NCBI RefSeq assembly: GCF_014207535.1
Contig: NZ_JACHGK010000001.1
Coordinates: 124,001 to 188,000 of the forward strand
Direction: 5' to 3'
DNA from: Bacillus benzoevorans
GTDB lineage: Bacteria; Bacillota; Bacilli; Bacillales; Cytobacillaceae
DNA: 64,000 bases
A program made the position numbers and the translations under genes. The notes under the pieces were generated by a model. The model was given only the letters and a program-made list of their open reading frames with translations, was not told the DNA's origin and made no database searches. Positions 8,682 through 16,615 of this stretch are shown here, one piece after another; the stretch's first letter is position 1; each line of letters starts with the position of its first letter.

Positions 8682-9446
8682 ATGGGCATCAAACGAACAG
8701 ATGAATGGCTGGAGAAAGATTTTTATCATCCGGAAAAATTATGCCGCAGAATATTATTATCTGCTGAGGAGGACCCGGGAAGGTTTTATCGCTATTTGCT
8801 CCGCTTTGGAATGTATCGTCCCGGCAGAATGGCGCAGGAAACCTATAAAGAATTAGTCAAGAAAGGGGTATGGCCGAAGGTCCGAAATATCTACGAGCAC
8901 TACCGCGACATTTGGAATGGACCCGATATTCCTGTCTATATTTTTCCTAAAAATAGATTAATAAACGATACCGACCCGGACAAATCCGGAGTTTCCTTTA
9001 AAGATAAAATGTTACTCTTTTTAAATGATATAAAGCATAAAAAGGAATTGGAGGCATTGATTGTACATGAGTACCATCATGTATGCCGCCTGAACAGGAT
9101 AAGTAAACCGGTGCAGGAGTATACCCTTCTCGATTCGATGGTGATCGAGGGGCTGGCTGAATTTGCCGTAACAAAATATTGCGGCAAGAACTACAATGCA
9201 AAGTGGACGTCATCTTACTCAAAAGAAGAGCTGTCTCATTATTGGAAAAAATATATCGAGAAAAGTCTTACCGTTGATAGAACCAGCCCCCTTCATGACA
9301 GGCTGCTGTATGGTATGGGAAGGTATCCGGCCCTCTTGGGATATGCTTTAGGATATCATCTAGTAATGAATCAAAAGGAGAGCCAAACATGGAGCATTCA
9401 CGATTCTTTCACGATTAAGGCAGAAGAGATGGTATCCCCGTTTTGA
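8682..9446 (+). CDS. yjaZ: YjaZ-type DUF2268 putative zinc metalloprotease
   Basis: 254 residues, no signal peptide. DUF2268 proteins are predicted zinc-dependent proteases. The signature is HEYHHVCR at residues 129-136 (HExxH), followed by IEGLAEFAV with the presumed third Glu ligand. The N-terminal half is rich in aromatic and basic residues. The start is preceded by AGAGGAGG. It follows fabF as in B. subtilis. Its substrate is unknown. Confidence 0.85.
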   Translation: MGIKRTDEWLEKDFYHPEKLCRRILLSAEEDPGRFYRYLLRFGMYRPGRMAQETYKELVKKGVWPKVRNIYEHYRDIWNGPDIPVYIFPKNRLINDTDPDKSGVSFKDKMLLFLNDIKHKKELEALIVHEYHHVCRLNRISKPVQEYTLLDSMVIEGLAEFAVTKYCGKNYNAKWTSSYSKEELSHYWKKYIEKSLTVDRTSPLHDRLLYGMGRYPALLGYALGYHLVMNQKESQTWSIHDSFTIKAEEMVSPF

Positions 9447-9632
9447 GCATCGCATCCGGCTATTATAAGTCTCTTATACGATAAGAACCCCTGTAATATA
9501 AGATTCTCTTTGGTTATTTTATGAAAAATTAAACGAAATAAAAAATGGTTGAAAGCGCACTTTTAGGAATAATTTAACACTTATCTGCCTATACTGATTG
9601 ACAAATAGTTAGTTGAAGCGAGGGGTTAATTT

Positions 9633-10382
9633 ATGTTGTATCTTCATGATGTATGGGTTAACTGGTTTGAAGGAGAAGAGAATGGCTATAATGTCTGCCA
9701 TTTTCATGAATGGCGTAAAGATGATGGAGTTGAATTGCTTGACCAAGTGCCTTTATTAAAAATAGACCCTATTCTTTTTAACTACATAGAAAATGACTTG
9801 GCAGAGCTTCCAAAGCAATTATTAGATGATATTTATCAAAAAGCGTTTTTACGAAAAAATCATGAGCGTTGCCAGCTTGATTATTGTTTCGTTGTGTCTG
9901 ACGGCAAAGGAATAGCGGCAGTCGATACAATCGGATATACAATTCCGATCCGAAAAAGCAGACTCATTCCGCGCCAGGAACAGCTGGCCTTTGAAATGCT
10001 GGATAATCAGGAAACGATTCATTATGATTTTACTCCTGGTCAGACCCAAATGAAGGAATTCCACATACTTTCTCCACAGCCAGGTCTGATGAGGGGACTT
10101 ACACGCAAAGAGAGACAGCTGAAGCAGCTTCTATTTATGGCACTTGACCAATTATATTCTTCAAAGAACGTCGCTGAAGTGAGATACTGGTATACAGAGT
10201 GGAGACCTGATTTATACCGTGTCATCCAGCATTTAGACTTTGAGGAAGCCTGGGAGCAGCTGTATGAAGAGTCAAAAGGGGGCTGGGGCAGTAAGCATGA
10301 AAGCTTTTGCGAAAATATAATCAAAGGACAACCTTTTTTTGAAAAGTTATGGGACATGGAGCATGGACATAAAGTGAATTAA
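9633..10382 (+). CDS. yjbA: YjbA family (UPF0736) protein
   Basis: 249 residues, beginning MLYLHDVWVNWFEGEENGYN and continuing CHFHEWRKDDGVELLDQVPLLKI, which I recognise as the strongly conserved N-terminus of B. subtilis YjbA. No membrane segment or catalytic motif is visible and the function is unknown. GCGAGGGG precedes the start. It is convergent with trpS, as in B. subtilis, although the opp/app transporters found around there in B. subtilis are absent. Confidence 0.9.
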   Translation: MLYLHDVWVNWFEGEENGYNVCHFHEWRKDDGVELLDQVPLLKIDPILFNYIENDLAELPKQLLDDIYQKAFLRKNHERCQLDYCFVVSDGKGIAAVDTIGYTIPIRKSRLIPRQEQLAFEMLDNQETIHYDFTPGQTQMKEFHILSPQPGLMRGLTRKERQLKQLLFMALDQLYSSKNVAEVRYWYTEWRPDLYRVIQHLDFEEAWEQLYEESKGGWGSKHESFCENIIKGQPFFEKLWDMEHGHKVN

Positions 10383-10415
10383 AAAGGGGCAGAGAATCAT
10401 TCTCCGCTCCTTCTT
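10383..10415. terminator. Bidirectional terminator between yjbA and trpS
   Basis: A hairpin pairing AAGGgGC-GAGAAT with ATTCTC-CGCtCCTT, with A-rich and T-rich flanks. Confidence 0.7.
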
Positions 10416-10434
10416 TGTTTGCCCAAAATCTTTA

Positions 10435-11424
10435 TTATCTGCGTTTGCGGCCCAAGCCCATGGCATTTTCCATTTTTTTGAGCATTTTATTAGCAACTAG
10501 TCTTGCCTTTTCTGCTCCCCGGTCAAGGATATCGTCTAATTCACTGGATTCCATTAATTCATTATATTTGCTTTGAATAGGTGTCAATGCTTCTATGACG
10601 ACCTGAGCAAGGTCACCTTTGAAAGCTCCGTAGCCTTTTCCATCGTATTGAGCCTCTAATTCTGTAACTGTCTTTCCTGAGAAGATGGAATAAATAGAGA
10701 GAAGATTTGAAACTCCTGGTTTATTCCCGACATCAAATTTGACGATTCCGTCTGAATCCGTTACTGCACTTTTGATTTTCTTTTCAATTTGTTTTGCATC
10801 ATCCAGCATTGAGATAAATCCTTTTTGATTGGGGTCGGATTTACTCATTTTTTTCGTTGGATCCTGCAGCGACATGATACGGGCCCCAACTTTAGGAATT
10901 CTAACCTCCGGAATAGTGAAAATATCATTGTACTTTTTATTAAAGCGTTCAGCTAAGTCACGTGTCAGTTCAAGATGTTGTTTTTGATCCTCTCCTACCG
11001 GGACGAGATCTGCGCTGTATAATAGAATATCAGCAACCATAAGCGGTGGATAGGTTAAAAGCGCAGCAGAAACAGCATCTTTTCCTGCTGACTTATCTTT
11101 AAACTGTGTCATACGCTCAAGCTCGCCGATATAGCTGATACATTGCATCATCCACGCTGCCTGCGCATGCGCCGGAACCTCTGATTGAATAAATAAAGTA
11201 GCTTTTTCAGGGTCGATTCCAACAGCCACATACAATGCGGCCAATGAGCGGATATTTTTTCTGAGTACAACCGGGTCCTGCGGTACTGTAATCGCATGCT
11301 CATCGACAATGCAAAAATAACAGTTATATTCATCCTGCAATTCAACAAATTGACTTAGTGCTCCAATGTAATTTCCAAGCGTAATGGTCCCGCTTGGCTG
11401 AATACCGGAAAAAATCGTTTTCAT
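10435..11424 (-). CDS. trpS: Tryptophanyl-tRNA synthetase
   Basis: 329 residues, a class Ic aminoacyl-tRNA synthetase charging tRNA-Trp in the cytosol. The HIGH-like motif is PSGTITLGNYIGAL near residue 10, and KMSKS lies at 192-196. The C-terminal end is lysine/arginine-rich (GLGRKRR). The ribosome binding site GGAGGAAAT precedes the ATG. I looked for a T-box leader in the 193 bases upstream and found no T-box core sequence, so regulation here is probably not by tRNA-sensing antitermination. Confidence 0.96.
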   Translation of the reverse strand: MKTIFSGIQPSGTITLGNYIGALSQFVELQDEYNCYFCIVDEHAITVPQDPVVLRKNIRSLAALYVAVGIDPEKATLFIQSEVPAHAQAAWMMQCISYIGELERMTQFKDKSAGKDAVSAALLTYPPLMVADILLYSADLVPVGEDQKQHLELTRDLAERFNKKYNDIFTIPEVRIPKVGARIMSLQDPTKKMSKSDPNQKGFISMLDDAKQIEKKIKSAVTDSDGIVKFDVGNKPGVSNLLSIYSIFSGKTVTELEAQYDGKGYGAFKGDLAQVVIEALTPIQSKYNELMESSELDDILDRGAEKARLVANKMLKKMENAMGLGRKRR

Positions 11425-11588
11425 TTTTAAATTTCCTCCAAACTATCAACAAACTCTATGTAGGTCTATGCTTCATTGTACTACATTTTCATACCACACA
11501 TAAATATCACTTATCTTCGGATTATAAGAAATTTCCCTATAATTAGCAAGATCAAGTAACTTGGCATTCTTTAATGAAGCCTTCTTAA

Positions 11589-11615
11589 TAAAAAAACGAT
11601 CTCGATGAGATCGTT
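11589..11615 (-). terminator. Terminator of the small gene upstream of trpS
   Basis: AACGATCTC pairs with GAGATCGTT (loop GAT). On the minus strand it is followed by a run of T residues (A run at 11589-11596 on the plus strand). Confidence 0.8.
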
Positions 11616-11617
11616 TG

Positions 11618-11821
11618 TTAGTTTCCTTTATGTCCGCCGCCGACTTGTTTCCAGCCGCTTTGGATTTGTGCGGATTTGTCAACATATTCTGATTTATGCT
11701 TTCGTCCAATGAATTTTTCACCAAAGCCATTTACTAAGACGCCGTTAATAGCTGTAATCCCTATGATAAGTCCGGCAACAAGAATAAAATCTACAATATA
11801 AGCTCCCATCATATCCCCCAT
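11618..11821 (-). CDS. Small single-span membrane protein, hypothetical
   Basis: About 63-67 residues. One hydrophobic N-terminal helix (AYIVDFILVAGLIIGITAINGVLV) is followed by a basic, glycine-ending tail (GFGEKFIGRKHK..., QVGGGHKGN). The exact start is unclear: GGGGGA lies between the first ATG (11821) and two tandem ATG codons at 11812 and 11809, so initiation may be at one of the latter. A terminator follows immediately. I do not know the family. It sits between trpS and spx, where B. subtilis has other genes. Confidence 0.6.
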   Translation of the reverse strand: MGDMMGAYIVDFILVAGLIIGITAINGVLVNGFGEKFIGRKHKSEYVDKSAQIQSGWKQVGGGHKGN

Positions 11822-12239
11822 TTCACATTATCTAATCAAGTCTATTCATTAATGGAAACGTTCTACTCTATCTATTTTACCGATCTTTTTATATAAATGA
11901 AAGGGTTTATCCTTTCCAAGTCGAATAATTATTTAATAAAGATATTTCATTTTCATTCTTTGAAATATAATTGAGAATTAATGAAGAAAAAAATTATAAA
12001 AAAAATTGAAGAAAATGAAACTTTATGATTAATAAATCGTATTATCTAACAAGAAATGGTTTAGTATGGATTTTTCATCATTAAATTAACTTTAATCTTT
12101 TTAAAAAAAGGATACCCATTCAAAATTTATTGGTGTATAATAAATAATATAAATTACTTGATTAAAGTTATTTTAATTTAAGAACAGAACAAGAAATTTT
12201 CAGAATAGATCATATGTCTAATAAAGGAGTGTTGTTAAT
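11822..12239. promoter_or_regulatory. Long A+T-rich spx upstream region
   Basis: 418 bases without a gene. It contains TATAAT at 12136-12141 (no clear -35) and an imperfect inverted repeat flanking it: ATTAACTTTAATC (12085-12097) and GATTAAAGTTATT (12160-12172), 12 of 13 positions complementary. In B. subtilis spx has several promoters and stress-responsive repressors; the inverted repeat could be an operator pair or an mRNA stem. I could not identify a specific PerR or YodB box. Confidence 0.45.
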
Positions 12240-12635
12240 ATGGTAACTTTATACACTTCACCTAGTTGTACATCTTGCCGCAAAGCGAAAGCATGGTTAG
12301 AAGAACACGATATTCCTTACACAGAAAGAAATATTTTTTCTGAACCGCTATCCATTGATGAAATAAAAGAGATTCTGCGTATGACGGAAGATGGGACAGA
12401 TGAAATCATTTCTACCCGTTCTAAATCTTTTCAAAAACTAGATGTTAATCTTGAGACAATGCCATTACATGAATTGTTCCAATTGATTAAAGATAATCCA
12501 GGATTATTACGCAGACCAATTATTATCGATGAAAAAAGGCTGCAAGTTGGTTATAACGAGGATGAAATCAGAAGATTTTTACCGCGTAAGGTACGTACAT
12601 TTCAATTACGTGAAGCACAGCGCTTAGTAAACTAA
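12240..12635 (+). CDS. spx: Transcriptional regulator Spx
   Basis: 131 residues, ArsC-like fold. Spx binds the RNA polymerase alpha C-terminal domain and reprograms transcription during disulfide stress. The redox switch C10-T-S-C13 is at the N-terminus (MVTLYTSPSCTSCRKAK), and the C-terminal RRFLPRKVRTFQ segment matches Spx. AAAGGAGTG precedes the start. The protein is normally degraded by ClpXP with the adaptor SpxH, whose gene lies at 19194. It is followed by a terminator. Confidence 0.97.
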   Translation: MVTLYTSPSCTSCRKAKAWLEEHDIPYTERNIFSEPLSIDEIKEILRMTEDGTDEIISTRSKSFQKLDVNLETMPLHELFQLIKDNPGLLRRPIIIDEKRLQVGYNEDEIRRFLPRKVRTFQLREAQRLVN

Positions 12636-12671
12636 AGAAGCCGGCCCATTAACGGGTTTGCTTCTTTTTTT
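12634..12671 (+). terminator. Terminator of spx
   Basis: AAAGAAGC (12634-12641) with GCTTCTTT (12660-12667), inner CCC/GGG pairs, then a T run. The stem overlaps the stop codon. Confidence 0.85.
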
Positions 12672-12731
12672 TTCAATCAGCTGCATAATTAAAGCAATCA
12701 TACACTCTCTTCTAAAGGGAGCTTGATTACT

Positions 12732-12759
12732 TTGCAAATACAGTTGTTTTTGCTACAAT
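12732..12759 (+). promoter_or_regulatory. Candidate mecA promoter
   Basis: TTGCAA, 16-base spacer and TACAAT with an upstream TGC, i.e. an extended -10. It would leave an untranslated leader of about 185 bases before the mecA start. Confidence 0.5.
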
Positions 12760-12950
12760 ACATGATAAGATAATGAGAAATGAATGATAAAAAAGTTTGG
12801 CTTTTTCATTCCCTTTATTGTCTTTTTGTCATAAAATAAGAGTACAAGGTATAGACTAATATTTATCTTGTATTCGGTAAAAGAATAGCGTTGTTTTCGG
12901 CTTTAAGGGGGAATTTCCCTTCAACAAAAGCAGGAAGGGAGTGTTATGAA

Positions 12951-13610
12951 TTGGATATTGAGCGTATTAATGATTATACCGTTAAGTTTTATATTTCTTA
13001 CCTTGATATGGAGGAAAGAGGCTTTGACCGTGAGGAAATCTGGTATAACCGCGATCGAAGTGAAGAACTTTTCTGGGAAATGATGGATGAGGTTCACAAT
13101 GAAGAGGAATTCTTAGTGGAAGGACCTCTCTGGATTCAAGTTCAGGCTCTTGATAAAGGCTTAGAAATTGTAGTAACCAAGGCTCAAGTCTCTAAAGATG
13201 GTCATAAGTTTGAACTCCCGATACCTGGTGATAAATTCAATGATGCAGATGTGGATGGTCACCTTGAGGAGCTGCTCGACAATTATTCATCAATGTCTGA
13301 TGATGATTTACTATACGATGATCATTTGGAGTTTATGGTCAAGTTTAAAGATTTAGAAGACTTAATTGCTCTTTCAAAACGAACTAGTTTAGACGAATTA
13401 ACAGCAAAACTGTATGTCTTTGAAGGAAGATACTATATGTTTTTTGATTTTTCAGCAGACTTGTTTGAAGAGAGTGATATTGATAATATAATGAGTGTGA
13501 TACTGGAATACGGACATGAATCAGCAGTAAGTATTCATCGGATTGAAGAATACGGAAAATTGATTATGGACTCACCGGCAATACCTCAAATAAGAAAGTA
13601 TTTTAAATAA
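12951..13610 (+). CDS. mecA: ClpC adaptor protein MecA (TTG start)
   Basis: 219 residues. MecA delivers ComK and ComS to ClpCP and promotes ClpC hexamer assembly. The N-terminal substrate-binding domain (DIERINDYTVKFYISY, GFDREEIWYNRDRSEELFWEMMDE) and the C-terminal ClpC-binding domain (RYYMFFDFSADLFEESDI, HRIEEYGKLI) flank an acidic linker near residue 110. Alignment with the known MecA N-terminus MEIERIN puts the start at TTG 12951, with GGGAG 9 bases upstream. A longer frame begins at 12891 but its extra 20 residues do not look like MecA. An out-of-frame ATG lies 5 bases upstream of this TTG. Confidence 0.93.
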   Translation: MDIERINDYTVKFYISYLDMEERGFDREEIWYNRDRSEELFWEMMDEVHNEEEFLVEGPLWIQVQALDKGLEIVVTKAQVSKDGHKFELPIPGDKFNDADVDGHLEELLDNYSSMSDDDLLYDDHLEFMVKFKDLEDLIALSKRTSLDELTAKLYVFEGRYYMFFDFSADLFEESDIDNIMSVILEYGHESAVSIHRIEEYGKLIMDSPAIPQIRKYFK

Positions 13611-13615
13611 TAATG

Positions 13616-13642
13616 CCGATTCTACTAAGAATCGGTTTTTTT
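13616..13642 (+). terminator. Terminator of mecA
   Basis: CCGATTCT (13616-13623) with AGAATCGG (13628-13635), a four-base loop and a T run. Confidence 0.88.
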
Positions 13643-13659
13643 CTTGACGGAGGTCACGG

Positions 13660-15174
13660 ATGAAAAATACCGTAAAGATTCTACTTTTTCTGCTTGGATT
13701 AGGTATTTTTTTATATTTCACAAATAAATATGTCGTTATCATAAATGGGCTGATTGGTTATGTAAGTATTTTAATTACTATAACCGTCACGGTGATTGGT
13801 TTTGTCATTTTTATGGAGAACCGTCATCCGACGCAAACGTTAACCTGGCTGGCAGTATTAGCGGGATTTCCAATACTGGGCTTTATCTTCTATTTTTTAT
13901 TTGGGCGCAATTTTCGCAAGGAAAAGATGTTCCGCAAGAAATATTTTCTTGATAAGCAGACCTTTTTACAATACGAAGGGCAGGATCCGGTTAGTGAGGA
14001 GAAATTAAATCGAGCAAGCCTTCCGTATCAAAAGCTGTTTTATTTAGCGCAAAAATTAGGAAACAGTCCGATCTCCTTTGGGACAGATACAAAAGTATTA
14101 ACGAACGGAGAAGAAACTTTTACTTACATCTTACAAGAGCTGCAAAAAGCCGTTCATCACATTCATCTAGAATATTACATTGTCAGAGATGATGATATTG
14201 GCCGGAGAATTAAATCTGTATTGATCCAAAAGGCAAGAGAAGGGGTGAAAATCCGCTTTTTATTTGATGCTGTTGGTTCATGGAAATTATCGAAAGAATA
14301 TATTCATGAATTAAAGGCCGCAGGAATCGAAATGGTTTTGTTTGGTCCGGTAAGGCTCCCTTTTTTAAATAGCAAATTCAATTTTCGGAATCATAGAAAA
14401 ATTATTGTCATTGATGGCAGTATAGGTTTTGTCGGCGGATTAAATATTGGTGATGAGTATTTAGGCAGAAATGAGAATTTTGGTTTTTGGCGTGATACCC
14501 ATTTATTGCTAAAGGGGGAGGCTGTCCGTTCTCTGCAATTATTATTTCTGCAGGACTGGTATTACATGACCAATTCCAGCTGTCTGACGGCGGAGTATTT
14601 GTCCCCTGTACTGAAGGAAAATAGATATGGCGGGGTTCAATTAATTGCCGGTGGTCCGGATAATGAGTACAGTGTCATTAAAAATATCTTTTTTGCGATG
14701 ATTACATCAGCGAAGGATTCTGTATGGATTGCCTCTCCGTATTTTATCCCGGATGAGGATATTTTTTCAGCATTGAAGATTGCTTCTTTAAGCGGTATCG
14801 ATGTCAGGCTGCTCGTACCGAAAAAGCCGGATAAAAAAATTGTGTTTCATGCTTCGCGCTCCTATTTTCCGGAATTATTAGAGGCCGGTGTGCGAATTTA
14901 TGAATATGAAAAGGGATTTATGCATAGCAAAATTATCATTGTTGATCATGTGCTGGCATCCATTGGAACATCGAACATGGATATGAGGAGTTTTCATTTG
15001 AATTTTGAGGTCAATGCCTTTTTATACAGGACGAATAGTACGATAGATCTGGTGCAAGAGTATAAAAATGATCTTATGAATTCACGGGAAATTGATGCTG
15101 AAATTTTTAGCAGAAGGCATCTGGGATATCGTTTGCTCGAGTCCACTTCACGTCTTTTGTCTCCGCTGCTATAA
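13660..15174 (+). CDS. cls: Cardiolipin synthase
   Basis: 504 residues, phospholipase D superfamily. It joins two phosphatidylglycerol molecules to make cardiolipin at the membrane. Two N-terminal membrane helices (about 5-45 and 50-80, with ENRHPTQTLTWL between) anchor it. The two HxK(x)4D catalytic motifs are H245-R-K in NHRKIIVIDG and H422-S-K in MHSKIIIVDH. GGAGGTCACGG precedes the start. In B. subtilis no cls gene lies between mecA and coiA; other Bacillus have one here, as I recall. Terminators on both sides suggest a single-gene unit. Confidence 0.94.
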   Translation: MKNTVKILLFLLGLGIFLYFTNKYVVIINGLIGYVSILITITVTVIGFVIFMENRHPTQTLTWLAVLAGFPILGFIFYFLFGRNFRKEKMFRKKYFLDKQTFLQYEGQDPVSEEKLNRASLPYQKLFYLAQKLGNSPISFGTDTKVLTNGEETFTYILQELQKAVHHIHLEYYIVRDDDIGRRIKSVLIQKAREGVKIRFLFDAVGSWKLSKEYIHELKAAGIEMVLFGPVRLPFLNSKFNFRNHRKIIVIDGSIGFVGGLNIGDEYLGRNENFGFWRDTHLLLKGEAVRSLQLLFLQDWYYMTNSSCLTAEYLSPVLKENRYGGVQLIAGGPDNEYSVIKNIFFAMITSAKDSVWIASPYFIPDEDIFSALKIASLSGIDVRLLVPKKPDKKIVFHASRSYFPELLEAGVRIYEYEKGFMHSKIIIVDHVLASIGTSNMDMRSFHLNFEVNAFLYRTNSTIDLVQEYKNDLMNSREIDAEIFSRRHLGYRLLESTSRLLSPLL

Positions 15175-15175
15175 A

Positions 15176-15210
15176 AAATAAATCCATCTTTAGGATGGAT
15201 TTATTTTTTT
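15176..15210 (+). terminator. Terminator of cls
   Basis: AAATAAATCCATC (15176-15188) pairs with GATGGATTTATTT (15194-15206), followed by T residues. Confidence 0.87.
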
Positions 15211-15272
15211 ATAAGCAGGACTTTTGTCTTGTGGTGGAGAATGTTTTTAAACATGAAAGGAGGAGAACTATA

Positions 15273-16463
15273 TTGTTTTCAGCTGTGCAAAAAGATGGAA
15301 AGACATTATATTTATTTCCCAGACATTCAAGAAAGTGGCTGCAAGAGAAAAAACAGAACGAAGAGTTTTTTTGTCCGGAGTGTAAAGAAAAAGTGGTGTT
15401 GAAATTAGGGAGACAGCGTATGGAGCATTTTGCCCATCAGAAAGGAACACATTGTACAGAAGGCTTTGAAAGAGAGTCGGACTATCATATGAGCGGAAAA
15501 CTACAATTATATCAATGGCTTGAAGAGAAAAAACTAAACCCGGTGCTTGAACCCTATTATCCTTCAATACGCCAGAGACCGGATGTTGCTTTTTTTCACG
15601 AACAAAAGTCCTATGCCCTGGAATTTCAATGTTCTGCGATTCCCCCTGACTTAATGGAAAAACGAACAAAGCAATATCGAAGAATTCAGTCTTCTGTCTT
15701 ATGGATTTTAGGAGGAAAAAACATTAACCGAAAAGGGGAAAGAAAAGTTGCTTTAACGAACTTCGATTATTTCTTTGCCGCAAAAAGCCCCGCAGGTTCC
15801 TGGTTTATACCCGCTTACTGTCCGGCAGCCAAAATCTTTATCCTCTTAAACAATCTCACACCCATTACCACTAAAAATGCTTTTGCCAATCTTTCCATCA
15901 TTCCTTTCCATCAATTTACTTTGGAGCGTCTGTTTGCTCCCTCACATAAATATTCATTCAGCAGTGAAGAATGGAAAAGAGAAATCCGCAGTCAAAAGCT
16001 GAATCTACAAATGCGGTGCCGCAAGCCGCATGACCTAGTGCACGAGTTATATTCTTTAGGCTTAAATATTTCTTTGCTGCCCCCCTTCATCGGGATTCCT
16101 GTCCGCAGTGCCATTTTGCTGGAATCACCTCCGCTTATTTGGCAAACCTATTTGTTTATGGATCATTTGTTTAGCCGCAAGGCTGGTGAAATATTTACCG
16201 TTAATGATATTTTTCACGGCTTTGCCAGGCGTCTTGATGAGGGAATGCTGCATGCGAGAATCCTGCCTTTAGCTTCAGACTACAGTCAGCTTACTCCTAT
16301 TATGGAATATCTTCATGTGCTGGAAAAAGTGAGGGTATTAGAAAGTTTGAATACGAATACTTTTAAATTAATACAGAAAGTGGAAGTGCCGGATCATGTT
16401 GTTAGGCAGCAGAATTTAGAAGAGCAATTTTATAAACAATATGAGAAGATGTTATTTTTTTAA
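15273..16463 (+). CDS. coiA: Competence protein CoiA (TTG start)
   Basis: 396 residues. CoiA is a late-competence protein required for recombination of imported single-stranded DNA; it has an N-terminal zinc-ribbon-like region and a restriction-endonuclease-like core. The N-terminus shows CPEC at 34-37, HFAH at 52-55 and C61. The nuclease-like motif RPDVAFFHEQKSYALEFQCS carries D, E and Q in the D-(D/E)xQ order. I start at TTG 15273 because AAAGGAGGAG lies 7 bases upstream; the open frame extends 26 codons further into the cls terminator. Only the competence gene coiA is visible here, so it may be ComK-controlled. Confidence 0.9.
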   Translation: MFSAVQKDGKTLYLFPRHSRKWLQEKKQNEEFFCPECKEKVVLKLGRQRMEHFAHQKGTHCTEGFERESDYHMSGKLQLYQWLEEKKLNPVLEPYYPSIRQRPDVAFFHEQKSYALEFQCSAIPPDLMEKRTKQYRRIQSSVLWILGGKNINRKGERKVALTNFDYFFAAKSPAGSWFIPAYCPAAKIFILLNNLTPITTKNAFANLSIIPFHQFTLERLFAPSHKYSFSSEEWKREIRSQKLNLQMRCRKPHDLVHELYSLGLNISLLPPFIGIPVRSAILLESPPLIWQTYLFMDHLFSRKAGEIFTVNDIFHGFARRLDEGMLHARILPLASDYSQLTPIMEYLHVLEKVRVLESLNTNTFKLIQKVEVPDHVVRQQNLEEQFYKQYEKMLFF

Positions 16464-16511
16464 AAGGAAGGAAATTGCGGTAAACTAATAGAAGGTAATA
16501 TGAACCCGTTT

Positions 16512-16596
16512 GGCGGATGCCCCAGATTTTTTAATGGAAATACCTGCGCAAGCTTGATAAAAATCTGGGTGCAAATTTGCCAAGGCGAATTTGATA
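16512..16596. repeat. Structured repeat, family A copy 1 (85 bp)
   Basis: Begins GGCGGATGCC and ends GGCGAATTTGATA, as does the copy at 20671-20754. Two potential stems: CCCAGATTTTT (16521-16531) with AAAAATCTGGG (16559-16569), and CAAATTTGCC with GGCGAATTTG (16572-16593). Compared with copy 2 the base changes in both stems preserve pairing. It ends 20 bases before the pepF start codon, so it is in the pepF leader. Confidence 0.75.
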
Positions 16597-16615
16597 GAAG
16601 GAATGGAGGATTATC

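Noticed and set aside
11425..11617. T-box leader upstream of trpS
   Set aside because: Searched the minus strand for the T-box core and specifier structure; not present.
11473..11730. 85-codon minus-strand frame upstream of trpS
   Set aside because: It overlaps the small membrane-protein gene and runs through its terminator hairpin; no family resemblance or ribosome site.
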